Below, piece by piece: positions 42,941-52,074 of a DNA stretch of 64,000 bases; position 1 is the first letter of the stretch, and each line of letters begins with the position of its first letter. The position numbers and the translations under genes were made by a program. Under the pieces are notes generated by a model. That model saw nothing but the letters and a program-made list of their open reading frames with translations. It was not told where the DNA came from and ran no database searches. Source of the DNA: CAIKOD01 sp035543455 (GTDB lineage Archaea; Halobacteriota; Methanomicrobia; Methanomicrobiales; Methanospirillaceae); assembly GCA_035543455.1 (NCBI GenBank), contig DATKKE010000058.1:1-64000 (forward strand), in the 5' to 3' direction.

Positions 42941-43885
42941 CTAGTAACCATACATGCCTGATGCAATCAGGATAAATGTCACTATTCCCAGTATAATAAA
43001 AACACAGTCTCCAAGAATATCGCAGATAATATTTTTATTAACCAGCCTTTCCATAGAGAGGATGCAAAACAGCATATAAAAAATCCCGAGGCATAGAAGC
43101 AAAACGCTCCCGGGTGAGTAGTGACCCACCCCTGAAATAAAAATTATTCCGAACGTAACGGACGCCATAAGGGAAAGAAGCACGGTAGTCTTTGGAATTC
43201 CAATCAGGACAGGAACTGTTGTAATTCCCGATGCGATGTCCCCCTCAAGGTCACGGATATCGGGCAGTACTGATCCGATAAAAACACAGCTGAAAAAAAA
43301 TACCCCGGTTATAAGAGTCCCCATGGTTGGAACTAATGAACTGAACGATACGGGGAGAAGTGTGATTGTGGCGGCCCATGCTCCCGCAACCAGAATATTT
43401 TTTATTACCGGAATTTCTTTTAACCTGCGGTAACCGCATCGTGCCGGTAAAATAGGCTCACTATAAAATATCCCGCTAATCAAAGGAATACACGTCACCA
43501 ACACTGCAATAACCCCATATAATCCGCTGATTAACAGGGCTGCGGCATAGGCAAGAAGTGCCCCGTAAAAAAGATATTTTTCAAATTTTTTTGTAAATAA
43601 ATACCGTTTTTTGTGATTAATCTCATCTTCCTGCTCGTCAGTTTTCCTGTTGAGGTTATATACGGAGAATGAAACCAGGGTCATGATTACTCCCAGTGCA
43701 GGGAACCAGGGCACACCCTCGATATAGCAGGATGCATAAATCCCAAATCCCCCGGTGAAGGCAAGGATCAATGAACTGAAGGCAACAATATCGACAAGCG
43801 AATGTAATTTTTCCAAAATGCGGTCCTTTACGCCGATTTCATGGAATGGAAAAATTCCGATCTTTTCTTCAAATGAATATGCCAT
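42941..43885 (-). CDS. UbiA-family prenyltransferase-like membrane protein
   Basis: About 314 residues and some eight hydrophobic helices. Both Asp-rich substrate motifs of UbiA enzymes are present in modified form: YNLNRKTDEQEDEINHKK and SVLPDIRDLEGD. Family members join prenyl chains to aromatic or polar acceptors, for example in archaeal lipid and quinone synthesis; which applies here is not clear. I chose the ATG before AYSFEEKIG; a GTG 18 codons upstream is also in frame. The gene is AT-richer than its neighbours. Confidence 0.8.
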   Translation of the reverse strand: MAYSFEEKIGIFPFHEIGVKDRILEKLHSLVDIVAFSSLILAFTGGFGIYASCYIEGVPWFPALGVIMTLVSFSVYNLNRKTDEQEDEINHKKRYLFTKKFEKYLFYGALLAYAAALLISGLYGVIAVLVTCIPLISGIFYSEPILPARCGYRRLKEIPVIKNILVAGAWAATITLLPVSFSSLVPTMGTLITGVFFFSCVFIGSVLPDIRDLEGDIASGITTVPVLIGIPKTTVLLSLMASVTFGIIFISGVGHYSPGSVLLLCLGIFYMLFCILSMERLVNKNIICDILGDCVFIILGIVTFILIASGMYGY

Positions 43886-44200
43886 GAAGAAAATTAAGCT
43901 CTGTCCCGGATAACATTCGTTATGCCGATGAAAATTCACCGCACAAGCTAATGTTAATCGTTGCGATTAATCTGCATGCCCGTGATAAATAAATCACTAC
44001 CTGTGCAATCTTCCACCCGGATACTACAGCTAGGGGGAGAATAGTAAGGTGGTATCCCGGGGGCGGCGAGACACATTGGAGTCGCCGTAGATGATCATAA
44101 ATCTTTCCCTGGCACGAATCATTTCCCGGAATAAAGGCCGTACAACGATGAGAGTCCAGGATACCCGGTACGGGACGGACCGGGCGGCGGAGGTGGCAAT

Positions 44201-45220
44201 ATGGCTGAAATCAAAATTCTCCTGGTAGAAAACGAGTCTGTTTGCGGGACCGGCACCCGGGCACGGCTCAGTGCAATGGGCTATGACGTACCGATGGTGG
44301 TCGATAACCCCGAAGATGCGGCTAAAATTATCCGCCGGATTCACCCGGATCTTATCATTATCGATCTGACGAACATGGACGATGCAGAAGGAATACGAGG
44401 AACTGAGTATCTCAGGCAGCGCTTTGCCATACCTATCATTATCATAACCTCCTACGAATGCACCGATACGTTTAATAATGCGATTTACACCGGTATCTTC
44501 GGGCACCTGACGAAACCGCTTTCGGACGAGAAGATCCGGACATCGATATCGATGACCCTTTACAAGCACACCATGGAGACGATGATGAGAAAATTTGAAG
44601 ACCGGTATCATACCATTGCAGAACTCTCGGACGACCTGATCTTCATCGTGAACCGGGAACGCCTGCTTGAATATGCAAACAGTGCCGTACTCAGGCATTT
44701 TAGCGAAAATCCCGATACGGTACTTGGGAAACCCTATCTTAAGGTATTATCTGCCGAATTTGTTGAAAACCTTGATGATTTTATCTCCCGCGTAATCTGG
44801 TGGGGGGAAAAGATCCGGCGCCAGGACCGGGTAAAAAGCCATCAGGGAACTATCTGGTACGATTCCAGTCTAATTCCCTTAAAAGACCTCGACGGCAATG
44901 TTAATGCGGTGATTGTTGTCTGCCGGGATATCACCGACCGTGTGCGCCTTGAGGAACAGCTAAGGGAGGAGGGGATCAGACAGATCGAAAAGAACAACGA
45001 ACAGTTTCATATTCTCAACGACCAGATCAGGAACCCCCTCCAGGTCATAACATCCCTGATGGAATCCTGTGGCGGAACGTACAGCGCGAAGGTGCTCGAG
45101 CAGGTGGCCCTCATCGATTCCCTGGTGAGCCGCCTGGATGAAGGATGGCTTGAATCGGAAAAAGTCCGGAGGTTCCTCATCGAACATTACCAGCATGGAC
45201 AGGCGGAGCCCATGATTTAA
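44201..45220 (+). CDS. Receiver-PAS protein with degenerate kinase dimerisation helix
   Basis: 339 residues: a receiver domain (1-120, phospho-acceptor Asp55 in LIIIDLTN, Lys in GHLTKPLS), a PAS domain (about 130-250, starting DRYHTIAELSDDLIFIV) and a helix resembling a kinase H-box (HILNDQIRNPLQVI). The histidine of the usual HEIRTPL pattern is Asp here, and no ATPase domain follows. So it is probably not a kinase, but a signalling adaptor or a receiver output. It comes before a single CheY-like gene. Confidence 0.82.
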   Translation: MAEIKILLVENESVCGTGTRARLSAMGYDVPMVVDNPEDAAKIIRRIHPDLIIIDLTNMDDAEGIRGTEYLRQRFAIPIIIITSYECTDTFNNAIYTGIFGHLTKPLSDEKIRTSISMTLYKHTMETMMRKFEDRYHTIAELSDDLIFIVNRERLLEYANSAVLRHFSENPDTVLGKPYLKVLSAEFVENLDDFISRVIWWGEKIRRQDRVKSHQGTIWYDSSLIPLKDLDGNVNAVIVVCRDITDRVRLEEQLREEGIRQIEKNNEQFHILNDQIRNPLQVITSLMESCGGTYSAKVLEQVALIDSLVSRLDEGWLESEKVRRFLIEHYQHGQAEPMI

Positions 45221-45247
45221 ACGGGTCCGATCCATTGAAGAGGCATT

Positions 45248-45634
45248 ATGACCACCACGATCTGTCTTGTCGATGATAATACAGATATACTCGGGATATT
45301 TGCAATTTTCTTCGGTAAGAAGGGTTACAATGTCATCGAGACGACGAGCGGTCAGGAATGTATCGATCTCATCCATTTGAAGCCCCCGGATATTATCCTC
45401 CTCGATGTTATGATGGAACCGATGGATGGCTGGATGACCCTCGTGCAGATAAAAAACAACCCTTCAACAAGGCATATCCCGGTGATAATGGTCTCAGGAA
45501 AAAACCCGACAACGGAAGAGCTGAAGATATATGGGAATTTGTTCGTCCAGTATCTCATGAAACCAATAAGTTTTCCCCAGCTGTACGAAGCCGTCGCTGG
45601 TGTGCTTGAGAGGCGCGCTTCGGTTAAGATCTAA
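45248..45634 (+). CDS. CheY-like response regulator
   Basis: 128 residues, a lone receiver domain: acidic pocket VDDN near residues 8-11, acceptor Asp53 in IILLDVMMEPMDGW, then MVSGK and the conserved Lys in LMKPIS. No output domain. It is 27 bases behind the receiver-PAS gene, so they probably form a two-gene signalling unit; the kinase is elsewhere. Confidence 0.93.
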   Translation: MTTTICLVDDNTDILGIFAIFFGKKGYNVIETTSGQECIDLIHLKPPDIILLDVMMEPMDGWMTLVQIKNNPSTRHIPVIMVSGKNPTTEELKIYGNLFVQYLMKPISFPQLYEAVAGVLERRASVKI

Positions 45635-45769
45635 AGGGACTTGTTCGTTTGCAGGGAACCGGAGTTGAGGTATTTTCTTCACTCTTAAAGTTCTGCAGGT
45701 GAAGGCATCCTGACTGATGGCCCATAGGGAGACATACCAGGAGAAGAAAAATGGGATTGAATTGCGTGA

Positions 45770-45991
45770 TTATCGATAGGTCCGGGATGTCCGGGAAACA
45801 TGGAAAAACAATACGATGACGTACCAATCCAGAACTGTCACCCCATCTATGTCCAGGGCCGGATGGGTGAGAAACTTCTCGCGCCAGAATAATAAACCCA
45901 GGAGAATAATATATACAGGATAAACGAAAAGCACGAAGATTTTTTTGGTATCTTCAGTGCCGCAACCATCAGGTGATAACATGGAGATCAT
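45770..45991 (-). CDS. Possible small membrane protein
   Basis: The 346-bp gap between two plus-strand genes (45635-45980) has one plausible frame on the minus strand. The product has a hydrophobic stretch KKIFVLFVYPVYIILLGLLF and a second, TVLDWYVIVLFFHV. It overlaps the start of the next plus-strand gene by about ten bases, and no ribosome-binding site is visible, so I rate it as a weak call. Confidence 0.3.
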   Translation of the reverse strand: MISMLSPDGCGTEDTKKIFVLFVYPVYIILLGLLFWREKFLTHPALDIDGVTVLDWYVIVLFFHVSRTSRTYR

Positions 45992-46613
45992 GCCGGGTAT
46001 ACATCAGATCGACGGGATCATTGGGAACAGCTATGCTATAAACGGGAAAAAAATTGTCCTGATCGATACGGGACTTCCCGATAACAGCAGGAAAATCATC
46101 AACTACATCAGGGTCACGCTGAAGAGGAACCCGAACGAGGTCTCCACCATCATCCTTACTCATTATCATCCCGACCATTCGGGTAACGTCTATGAGTTGA
46201 AAAACCTGACCGGGGCACAGGTCGCGATCCATTGCGATGATGCGGGGTTTCTGTCGGGAAAAAAGGATTGGCCCATGGGCATGAAGATCAAGACGCTGGT
46301 ACCGGATGTGCTGTTAAAGGACGGAGATAAAATTGCAGGTCTGACCTGTGTTCACTGCCCCGGTCATACGCCGGGGAGCATTGCGCTCTACGACCCGAAC
46401 AGGAAACTCCTCTTTATCGGGGACACGCTGCGTTTCTCTGACGGAGTAATCCACGCCCCGCCGGAAGAATTTACAACGGACATGGACAAGGTGAAGGAAT
46501 CGGTGGGTAAAATTCTTCTTCTCGAGTTTGATACGATGCTCTCCGGCCATGGCGAACCCCTTATGCCGGGAGCACGAACCGATGTCGGGGAATTCTTACA
46601 GAACTGGAAATAA
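45981..46613 (+). CDS. Metallo-beta-lactamase fold hydrolase
   Basis: 210 residues from the ATG preceded by AGGTGAT. The di-metal motif is complete: ILTHYHPDHSGN, then CPGHTPGSIAL, FIGDTLRF and LSGHGEPL. The start (IMPGIHQIDGIIGNSYAI) is typical of the small glyoxalase-II/RNase-like branch. Possible activities are thioester or phosphodiester hydrolysis; nothing in the context decides. Confidence 0.9.
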   Translation: MEIMPGIHQIDGIIGNSYAINGKKIVLIDTGLPDNSRKIINYIRVTLKRNPNEVSTIILTHYHPDHSGNVYELKNLTGAQVAIHCDDAGFLSGKKDWPMGMKIKTLVPDVLLKDGDKIAGLTCVHCPGHTPGSIALYDPNRKLLFIGDTLRFSDGVIHAPPEEFTTDMDKVKESVGKILLLEFDTMLSGHGEPLMPGARTDVGEFLQNWK

Positions 46614-46623
46614 TACCATGTTA

Positions 46624-46650
46624 ACCGGGTAACTGCGGAAGAAACCCGGT
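46624..46650. terminator. Hairpin between convergent genes
   Basis: ACCGGGT at 46624-46630 pairs with ACCCGGT at 46644-46650 across a 13-nt loop, just after the lactamase-fold gene and followed by CCAATTTTCC. A likely transcript end. Confidence 0.35.
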
Positions 46651-46787
46651 CCAATTTTCCAGGTGTTTTTGGTAAACAGCATGTATTGATATAATAATTA
46701 TCCCAAAGTTTCCGGAAAAAATCCTCATCAAAATACGATTGATGCTTCTGAATCAGGCAGGTTCTGAAGTTTTTAACCGGCGTATTT

Positions 46788-47288
46788 TCAGATAATTACC
46801 TTCCTCACCTGGGGAAGCAACCGTATCTCCTCGACGACCCCGGGAGGAAGCAGGTCTTCGATGATAATGACAAGTTTCGGTTCCTCAGAAAGCTGGGGGT
46901 CGGTAACGAATATCTGCCGGATAGAAAGATTATGAGCCGACAGTACCCGGACTGCAGCACCGATAATCCCCCGTTCTGAAGCATTTCTCGGAAGGACCGT
47001 GATAACGGACAGGCCGAGGGATTCAGCAGCCATTGAAAGATCGGGCGTGGCTCTCATCTGGAGAAAAATATCCCGAAGAACAGGAATAGTGAGGATCCTG
47101 TGCGCAGTGGCATCGACGACCCTGCGGTCAGACCCGATCACTTTTGCAACCTGAGTCGCGGGGATCTCAATGCTATTGCAGATCACCCTGCCCTCCTTAT
47201 TGACCCCGAAGCCGTTCTCGAGAAGAAAACGGACCACCTTACTCTGGGCCGGGGAGTCAGCAAATTCATGGATTATATCTGACCACAT
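46788..47288 (-). CDS. ACT-domain regulator of amino-acid metabolism (COG2150)
   Basis: 166 residues. The N-terminal 75 residues look helix-turn-helix-like (PAQSKVVRFLLENGFGVNKE, then IPATQVAKVIGSDRRVVDAT). The C-terminal part is an ACT domain (about 90-166): SVITVLPRNASERGIIGAAV and KLVIIIEDLLPPGVVEEIRL. The family is predicted to sense amino acids and is common in euryarchaea; no target is visible next to it. Confidence 0.86.
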   Translation of the reverse strand: MWSDIIHEFADSPAQSKVVRFLLENGFGVNKEGRVICNSIEIPATQVAKVIGSDRRVVDATAHRILTIPVLRDIFLQMRATPDLSMAAESLGLSVITVLPRNASERGIIGAAVRVLSAHNLSIRQIFVTDPQLSEEPKLVIIIEDLLPPGVVEEIRLLPQVRKVII

Positions 47289-47512
47289 AGGATGAGATCG
47301 GGCGTCAGTGATAATAAATATACATTACATGACTATGTCCGGAACGATCCCGCAATACAACATCTGCAGGATTGTCCGGCGGATCCGGGTCCTGACATAC
47401 AGTGAATAAAAGATGGATACATTATTTTAGATGTACATCCTCATTGTTATGGCACGAGAGCGAGGAGAGCCGGACCCGTGTCAACAGGACAATTGAGGGA
47501 CGGTTACAGGCC

Positions 47513-47521
47513 AAAAAATAT
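47513..47521 (+). promoter_or_regulatory. TATA box of tRNA-Leu
   Basis: AAAAAATAT lies about 27-35 bases before the tRNA 5' end, the right distance for archaeal initiation close to the mature end. Confidence 0.45.
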
Positions 47522-47547
47522 CCCGCCCGGGTGCAAAAAATTGTATT

Positions 47548-47632
47548 GCGAGGGTAGCCAAGCTCGGTCAACGGCGCTAGGTTGAGGGCCTAGTCTCGAA
47601 GGGGTTCACGCGTTCAAATCGCGCCCCTCGCA
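47548..47632 (+). tRNA. tRNA-Leu (anticodon GAG)
   Basis: 85 nt with a long variable arm, as expected of leucine tRNA. The acceptor GCGAGGG pairs with CCCTCGC; the anticodon arm is CTAGG-TTGAGGG-CCTAG, anticodon GAG; the T-loop reads GTTCAAATC; discriminator A. The CCA is not encoded and there is no intron. Confidence 0.97.
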
Positions 47633-47748
47633 TGATTTTTCCTGCAGGAGTGTGCATCGGGAATTTTTTCTGTTTATCGCACCGGAAATCTTCAAAGAAT
47701 TTTTCCCTCCCTACAAAATAGCACTCGCACCCTATCGATATTCAATGA

Positions 47749-47800
47749 CGCCCTCGGGGCTTTGCCCCGCCGCTGTGGTAACCCCGGTCGGGATAGAACC
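47749..47800 (-). repeat. Dispersed extragenic element, short copy B
   Basis: The 503 bp between tRNA-Leu and the TPR gene (47633-48135) carry no gene I can support. Read on the minus strand, this part is CCACAGCGGCGGGGC AAAGCCCCG, close to copy A (CCACAGCGACGGGGC GGAGCCCCG), with the same GC hairpin. The long 5' part of copies A and C is not recognisable here. Confidence 0.45.
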
Positions 47801-48135
47801 GAATCCAAGTCTGTTTGAAATCAAAATAATTGCATTAACTATACGTCAGGGGTGGACTTTACCCTATCCCCAAAAATATTTAATTGCTTCTTTTTCGCTT
47901 TAGATCAATTTTTTTGGGTCCTTGGCAGGAACGATGAAAGAACATGATTGAGGGAGTATAGAGGGTTTGATCTTTAATTTCCGGATCTTACCTACATCCC
48001 TTTTTGTAAATGATTACCGTCTCTGCATGGCATAGCTGACGAGCATGCCTGATTTGCAAATATTGATAATTTGATGGAGATATGTCGGATTGAACACAGG
48101 AAGATTCTGAACGTTCCTGTGAAGGGGGTTCTTAC

Positions 48136-48603
48136 ATGATGCCAGTGAATGGAAAAAACGTATCAATCGAAGCACAAATTCTCTACAGGAAAGCAAAGGA
48201 GTTATCGGGGCAGGGGAAATACGAGACTGCCCTGAGATTCCTGAAGGGGGTAGTTACGGTTGCACCGGGATTCTCGAAGGCATTCAATGAAATGGGTAAT
48301 TGCCTTTCACGCTTAGGCAGGTATGAGGAAGCGGTAATGAAGTATGAGAAAGCCCTGAGAATTGAGCCTTCCTGCCGTGAAGCACATGAAAATTTAGCCA
48401 TGGTCCAGGCAAAACTCATCCAGACAGGACATGAGGGGGGTCAGACACACCATACGCCGGAAACTATCAGTAATATTCAGAAATCCCTGTTTTCATTACC
48501 GGAATTCAGTGATCCCGAAGCTTACCGCAGAATTGTCATCTTTGCCACCACGTCTCCCGCTGCCCGACCAGGTGTGAACCAGGTTCACATTTGTCACGTA
48601 TGA
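48136..48603 (+). CDS. TPR-repeat protein
   Basis: 155 residues. Two clear tetratricopeptide repeats and part of a third: AQILYRKAKELSGQGKYETA, then AFNEMGNCLSRLGRYEEAVM with YEKALRIEPSCREAHENLAM. It should act as a protein-binding scaffold in the cytoplasm. The C-terminal 50 residues lack repeats. AAGGGGG before the ATG supports the start. Partners unknown. Confidence 0.85.
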   Translation: MMPVNGKNVSIEAQILYRKAKELSGQGKYETALRFLKGVVTVAPGFSKAFNEMGNCLSRLGRYEEAVMKYEKALRIEPSCREAHENLAMVQAKLIQTGHEGGQTHHTPETISNIQKSLFSLPEFSDPEAYRRIVIFATTSPAARPGVNQVHICHV

Positions 48604-48768
48604 ATAATTGGCAAGAATGCCCTTTACGTCCCTTTCAGTCAGTTTAATTCTCCTCATCCTGTCGGGAATAATAAGAATCATCTCGTACAATGACAATCGA
48701 TGGGCCACATACCAAAGTGTTAACAATAGATCCTGATATTTCGTAAGACTTCGGTAAAAGGTCCATAA

Positions 48769-48778
48769 AACATTATAC
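48769..48778 (+). promoter_or_regulatory. TATA box of rubrerythrin gene
   Basis: AAACATTATA lies about 35-43 bases before the rubrerythrin ATG, so initiation would fall within about ten bases of the start codon. Confidence 0.4.
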
Positions 48779-48811
48779 CCCCGTCTGTCAATCATACGTA
48801 TTGGCGTTACC

Positions 48812-49384
48812 ATGATACGAAAAGGTTCCCAGACGGAAAAAAATCTCCTCGCAGCATTTGCAGGAGAATCCCAGGCCCGTACGAGATACTCATTTTTTTC
48901 AAGTGAAGCCGCAAAAGAAGGCTATGAACAAATAGCCGGTATCTTCCAGGAAACATCGGATAACGAACGGGAGCATGCAAAACTGTTTTTCAAGCTGCTC
49001 CCGGGGGGGATGGCCGAAATAACTGCGGCGTATCCCAGCGGAACTCTGGGGACGGTTGCAGAAAATCTCTTCGCTGCCGCCGAAGGTGAAAAACTGGAAT
49101 GGGGTACCCTTTACCCGGGGTTTGGAGACGTGGCAGAAAAAGAGGGGTTTATGGAAGCTGCCGATACATTCAGGCGCGTCGCAACTGTCGAAGCCTACCA
49201 TGAACGCCGGTATCGCAGGTTGCTTTCAAATATTGTGGATAATACCGTCTTCTGCAAAAAGTCACCGGTTCGCTGGAAATGCAGGAACTGCGGGGCAGTT
49301 GTGGCTGGTAAGGAAGCTCCGGGTGTATGCCCGGTATGTGCCCACCCGAAGGCATATTTCGAATTATGGGTTGAAAATTACTGA
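48812..49384 (+). CDS. rbr: Rubrerythrin
   Basis: A peroxide reductase of anaerobes that takes electrons from rubredoxin. 190 residues. The N-terminal four-helix bundle carries the di-iron ligands (LLAAFAGESQARTRYSFF, SDNEREHAKLFF and VEAYHERRYRRLL). The C-terminal rubredoxin-like domain has both CxxC pairs (WKCRNCGAVV and GVCPVCAH). It is complete and of normal length, and complements the superoxide reductase at 7.8 kb. Confidence 0.96.
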   Translation: MIRKGSQTEKNLLAAFAGESQARTRYSFFSSEAAKEGYEQIAGIFQETSDNEREHAKLFFKLLPGGMAEITAAYPSGTLGTVAENLFAAAEGEKLEWGTLYPGFGDVAEKEGFMEAADTFRRVATVEAYHERRYRRLLSNIVDNTVFCKKSPVRWKCRNCGAVVAGKEAPGVCPVCAHPKAYFELWVENY

Positions 49385-49585
49385 CAGGAGAACCATAAAA
49401 CAGAATGCGACATCACCTGCAGATCCTTTGATCTGCGAAGAAAAAAATCAGAGCGTATGGATATTTACGATTTTATAGGATCCGGTTCTGGCTATCTTCC
49501 GTTGTTCTGATCACAACAAATAGTTTATAGCGATCAATCTCATAAGAGGGATGAATTATACAAGCAGACTGATAAGAGGGCTACC

Positions 49586-50905
49586 ATGAGTTTTGGCAGG
49601 TCAATAACTATTCTGACAATTTTTATCATGCTTTTAGGCATAGCGGGACCGGTTTTGGCAGGAGAACGGTATCTTTCAGGAGGTCCGAACCTCACGGCCG
49701 CCATTGTCGGGCCCAATGACTTCTCGCCTGGTGACGAGGTGAGTCTTCCGGTGGCTATCCAGAATAGTGGGCTGCTGCAGTACGTATTTACCTATCCCAA
49801 CCAGATTACCGCTGCTGATCTTCCGAACAGCGCCAAGCTGATGACGGTCACGCTGGACCCGGGGAACTCCCCCCTGATTATCAAGTCCGATCCGCAGATG
49901 GTGGGAGATCTCCCGGGAGGCCAGAAACTCGTCGTGAATTTCAAAGTTAAAATTCCTGAAGACACGGCAGGAGATACCTATACCCTCCCTCTTACTGTCC
50001 AGTATACCTTCCTGGCCCACGCCGATCAATACGGGACCGATGCCCTCCAGTATTTTTATCAGACATCATCAGCGATTCTCGATCTCCCGGTAAAAATCAG
50101 GCAGGAGGTAATCCCGGAAATTGAATCCGTTCAGGCGGACAAGTTGAATGCAGGTACTCAGGGATACCTGAATATCAGTCTTAAGAATATCGGGAACCTG
50201 AACGGGACTGAAACGACGGTGCAACTCATTCAGAACGGCAACAGCCCGGTTGTCCCGGTTGCATCCAGTGTGTATATAGGAGATTTTCCGGAAGATGCGA
50301 TAATTCCACTGAACTACAAGGTCTCCATTTCGAAAGATGCTGTAGCATCGTCCTATCCGGTGAACCTCACGGTAACGTATAAAAATGCAGATGGAACGGT
50401 CCTCACATCGGCCCCCCTTATAATCGGAGTACCGGTTTCAGGCAAAATCGACTTTATTGTCGTCTCACCTCCACCACAGTTTAATTCCGGCACTGAAAAG
50501 ACGATGAAGGTCACGTACATGAATACCGGGACCGCGAAAGTCTATGGGGCCGAGGCACAATTATTTACGGTTGATCCCTTTACAACGACCGGCGACACGT
50601 CATATCTTGGTGATATGTCGCCCGGTGATACAAGGGATGCATATTTTGACATCACTGTCAATTCCAATGCAATAGTCAAGGAGTACGCACTGGACTCGGA
50701 GATCAGGTACCGTGATGCCCTGAATAATGACCAGGTTTCCGACAAGGTCAAAGTACCGATCCAGGTTGTCGGGCTATCCGGGCTCATGCTCATCATCGGG
50801 ACGCCCTATGGCATACTTCTGATTGTCCTGGTTATCATCGCAGTCGTATACCTCATCGTCACCAGGAGAAAGAAGGGAAAGAATACGGTCGCAGGGAAAC
50901 CATGA
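49586..50905 (+). CDS. Surface protein with CARDB-like domains, ABC exporter partner
   Basis: 439 residues: a signal peptide (ITILTIFIMLLGIAGPVLAG), three beta-sandwich repeats of about 110-125 residues of COG1361/CARDB type (openings such as PNDFSPGDEVSLPVAIQN and QADKLNAGTQGYLNISLKN), a C-terminal helix (GTPYGILLIVLVIIAVVYL) and a basic tail. It sits directly in front of an ABC-2 ATPase and permease, so it may be their extracellular partner. Confidence 0.83.
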   Translation: MSFGRSITILTIFIMLLGIAGPVLAGERYLSGGPNLTAAIVGPNDFSPGDEVSLPVAIQNSGLLQYVFTYPNQITAADLPNSAKLMTVTLDPGNSPLIIKSDPQMVGDLPGGQKLVVNFKVKIPEDTAGDTYTLPLTVQYTFLAHADQYGTDALQYFYQTSSAILDLPVKIRQEVIPEIESVQADKLNAGTQGYLNISLKNIGNLNGTETTVQLIQNGNSPVVPVASSVYIGDFPEDAIIPLNYKVSISKDAVASSYPVNLTVTYKNADGTVLTSAPLIIGVPVSGKIDFIVVSPPPQFNSGTEKTMKVTYMNTGTAKVYGAEAQLFTVDPFTTTGDTSYLGDMSPGDTRDAYFDITVNSNAIVKEYALDSEIRYRDALNNDQVSDKVKVPIQVVGLSGLMLIIGTPYGILLIVLVIIAVVYLIVTRRKKGKNTVAGKP

Positions 50906-50983
50906 TAACGGGTGGCAAAAGCCGGTGCCAAGATCTTTACTCGTCTTTTGGAAAAGAATACCCGGATCGGGAAGGACCTGCTC

Positions 50984-52072
50984 ATGGAACAGAGTAATCT
51001 GAATGGAATAGCTGGCACAATGGCTGGTGGGGCACCTGAACCTTTTGAAACAAATAAAACCGGCCTGGATGGCTGTGCCCCTGACAGCGAGTATATCATC
51101 AGGATCGACCATATATCAAAAATTTTTCAGGGGCAGCAAACCGTAGTGGCGGTCAGTGATGTCTCGTTCAATGTACGAAGGGGAGAAATATTCGGGCTTC
51201 TGGGTCCGAATGGAGCCGGGAAAAGTACATTGATACGCATACTTACCACCCTGATGGTGCCGACATCGGGTACGGCCTGTATTGACAGGTTCGATTTAAC
51301 GAAAGACGATGAAAAAATCCGGTCGATTATTGGTGTCTGCCCCCAGAACAGTACCCTGGATATCGAGCTGACCGCATACGACAACCTCGAATTTTATGGC
51401 AAACTGGTAAATGTCGAAGATGATCGTCTTGATTCACGGATATGGGAACTGCTCAAAATGACTGGCCTTACTGACCGTGCCTACTCAAGAGTCGAGACAT
51501 TTTCAGGAGGAATGAAACGTAAGCTGGAGATTGTCAGGGCTTTCATTCATCACCCGCTTATTCTCTTTTTGGATGAACCGACGATAGGACTCGACCCCGA
51601 AGCAAGGCGCGAAGTCTGGGGACAGATTTCAATGCTTAATAAGGAAAAAACAACGATTATCCTTACCACTCACTATATGGACGAAGCTGAAAAACTATGC
51701 CACCGAATCGCCTTCATGGACCAGGGGAAACTTCTCGCGCTCGATACACCCGAAAACCTGAAACGGTCGATGCCTGCCGGGGAACTTATAGAGATTGGAT
51801 TTGATCGTTTCGACGAGAGGATTATTCCTGAAATAAAGTCCCATGACCTTGTGATATCGGTTGAAGTTAAATCTGACACACTCCTCATATCGGCTAAAAA
51901 CGGCAGCAGTCTTCTTCCCCAACTATTATCAGATTTTGAACGGCTTGGGATCGTCATTACGGCTATTTCCATCAGGTCGCCATCTATTGAGGATGTATTT
52001 CTGGCAATCACCGGGAGCAGGATCAGCCAGCCGGAAACTGAAGAAGCGGTCCCGGAGAAAAGGAGGCGATGA
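50984..52072 (+). CDS. ABC-2 type transporter, ATP-binding subunit
   Basis: About 362 residues from an ATG preceded by GGAAGG (a GTG 24 codons upstream is also possible). Walker A is GPNGAGKST, the Q-loop CPQNS, the signature FSGGMKRKLEI and Walker B LILFLDEPTIGLDP, followed by the switch His in TTHYMDEAEKL. The C-terminal 90 residues form the usual DrrA/CcmA-type extension. Powers export by the membrane partner encoded next. Confidence 0.95.
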   Translation: MEQSNLNGIAGTMAGGAPEPFETNKTGLDGCAPDSEYIIRIDHISKIFQGQQTVVAVSDVSFNVRRGEIFGLLGPNGAGKSTLIRILTTLMVPTSGTACIDRFDLTKDDEKIRSIIGVCPQNSTLDIELTAYDNLEFYGKLVNVEDDRLDSRIWELLKMTGLTDRAYSRVETFSGGMKRKLEIVRAFIHHPLILFLDEPTIGLDPEARREVWGQISMLNKEKTTIILTTHYMDEAEKLCHRIAFMDQGKLLALDTPENLKRSMPAGELIEIGFDRFDERIIPEIKSHDLVISVEVKSDTLLISAKNGSSLLPQLLSDFERLGIVITAISIRSPSIEDVFLAITGSRISQPETEEAVPEKRRR

Positions 52073-52074
52073 TT

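Noticed and set aside
47652..47903. 83-codon plus-strand frame after tRNA-Leu
   Set aside because: It reads straight through the GC-hairpin repeat and has no binding site; more likely non-coding.
48496..48813. 105-codon minus-strand frame between the TPR and rubrerythrin genes
   Set aside because: It covers the end of the TPR gene and starts within the rubrerythrin start codon, has no ribosome-binding site and no recognisable family. The part outside the TPR gene reads tolerably, so a short gene there cannot be excluded.
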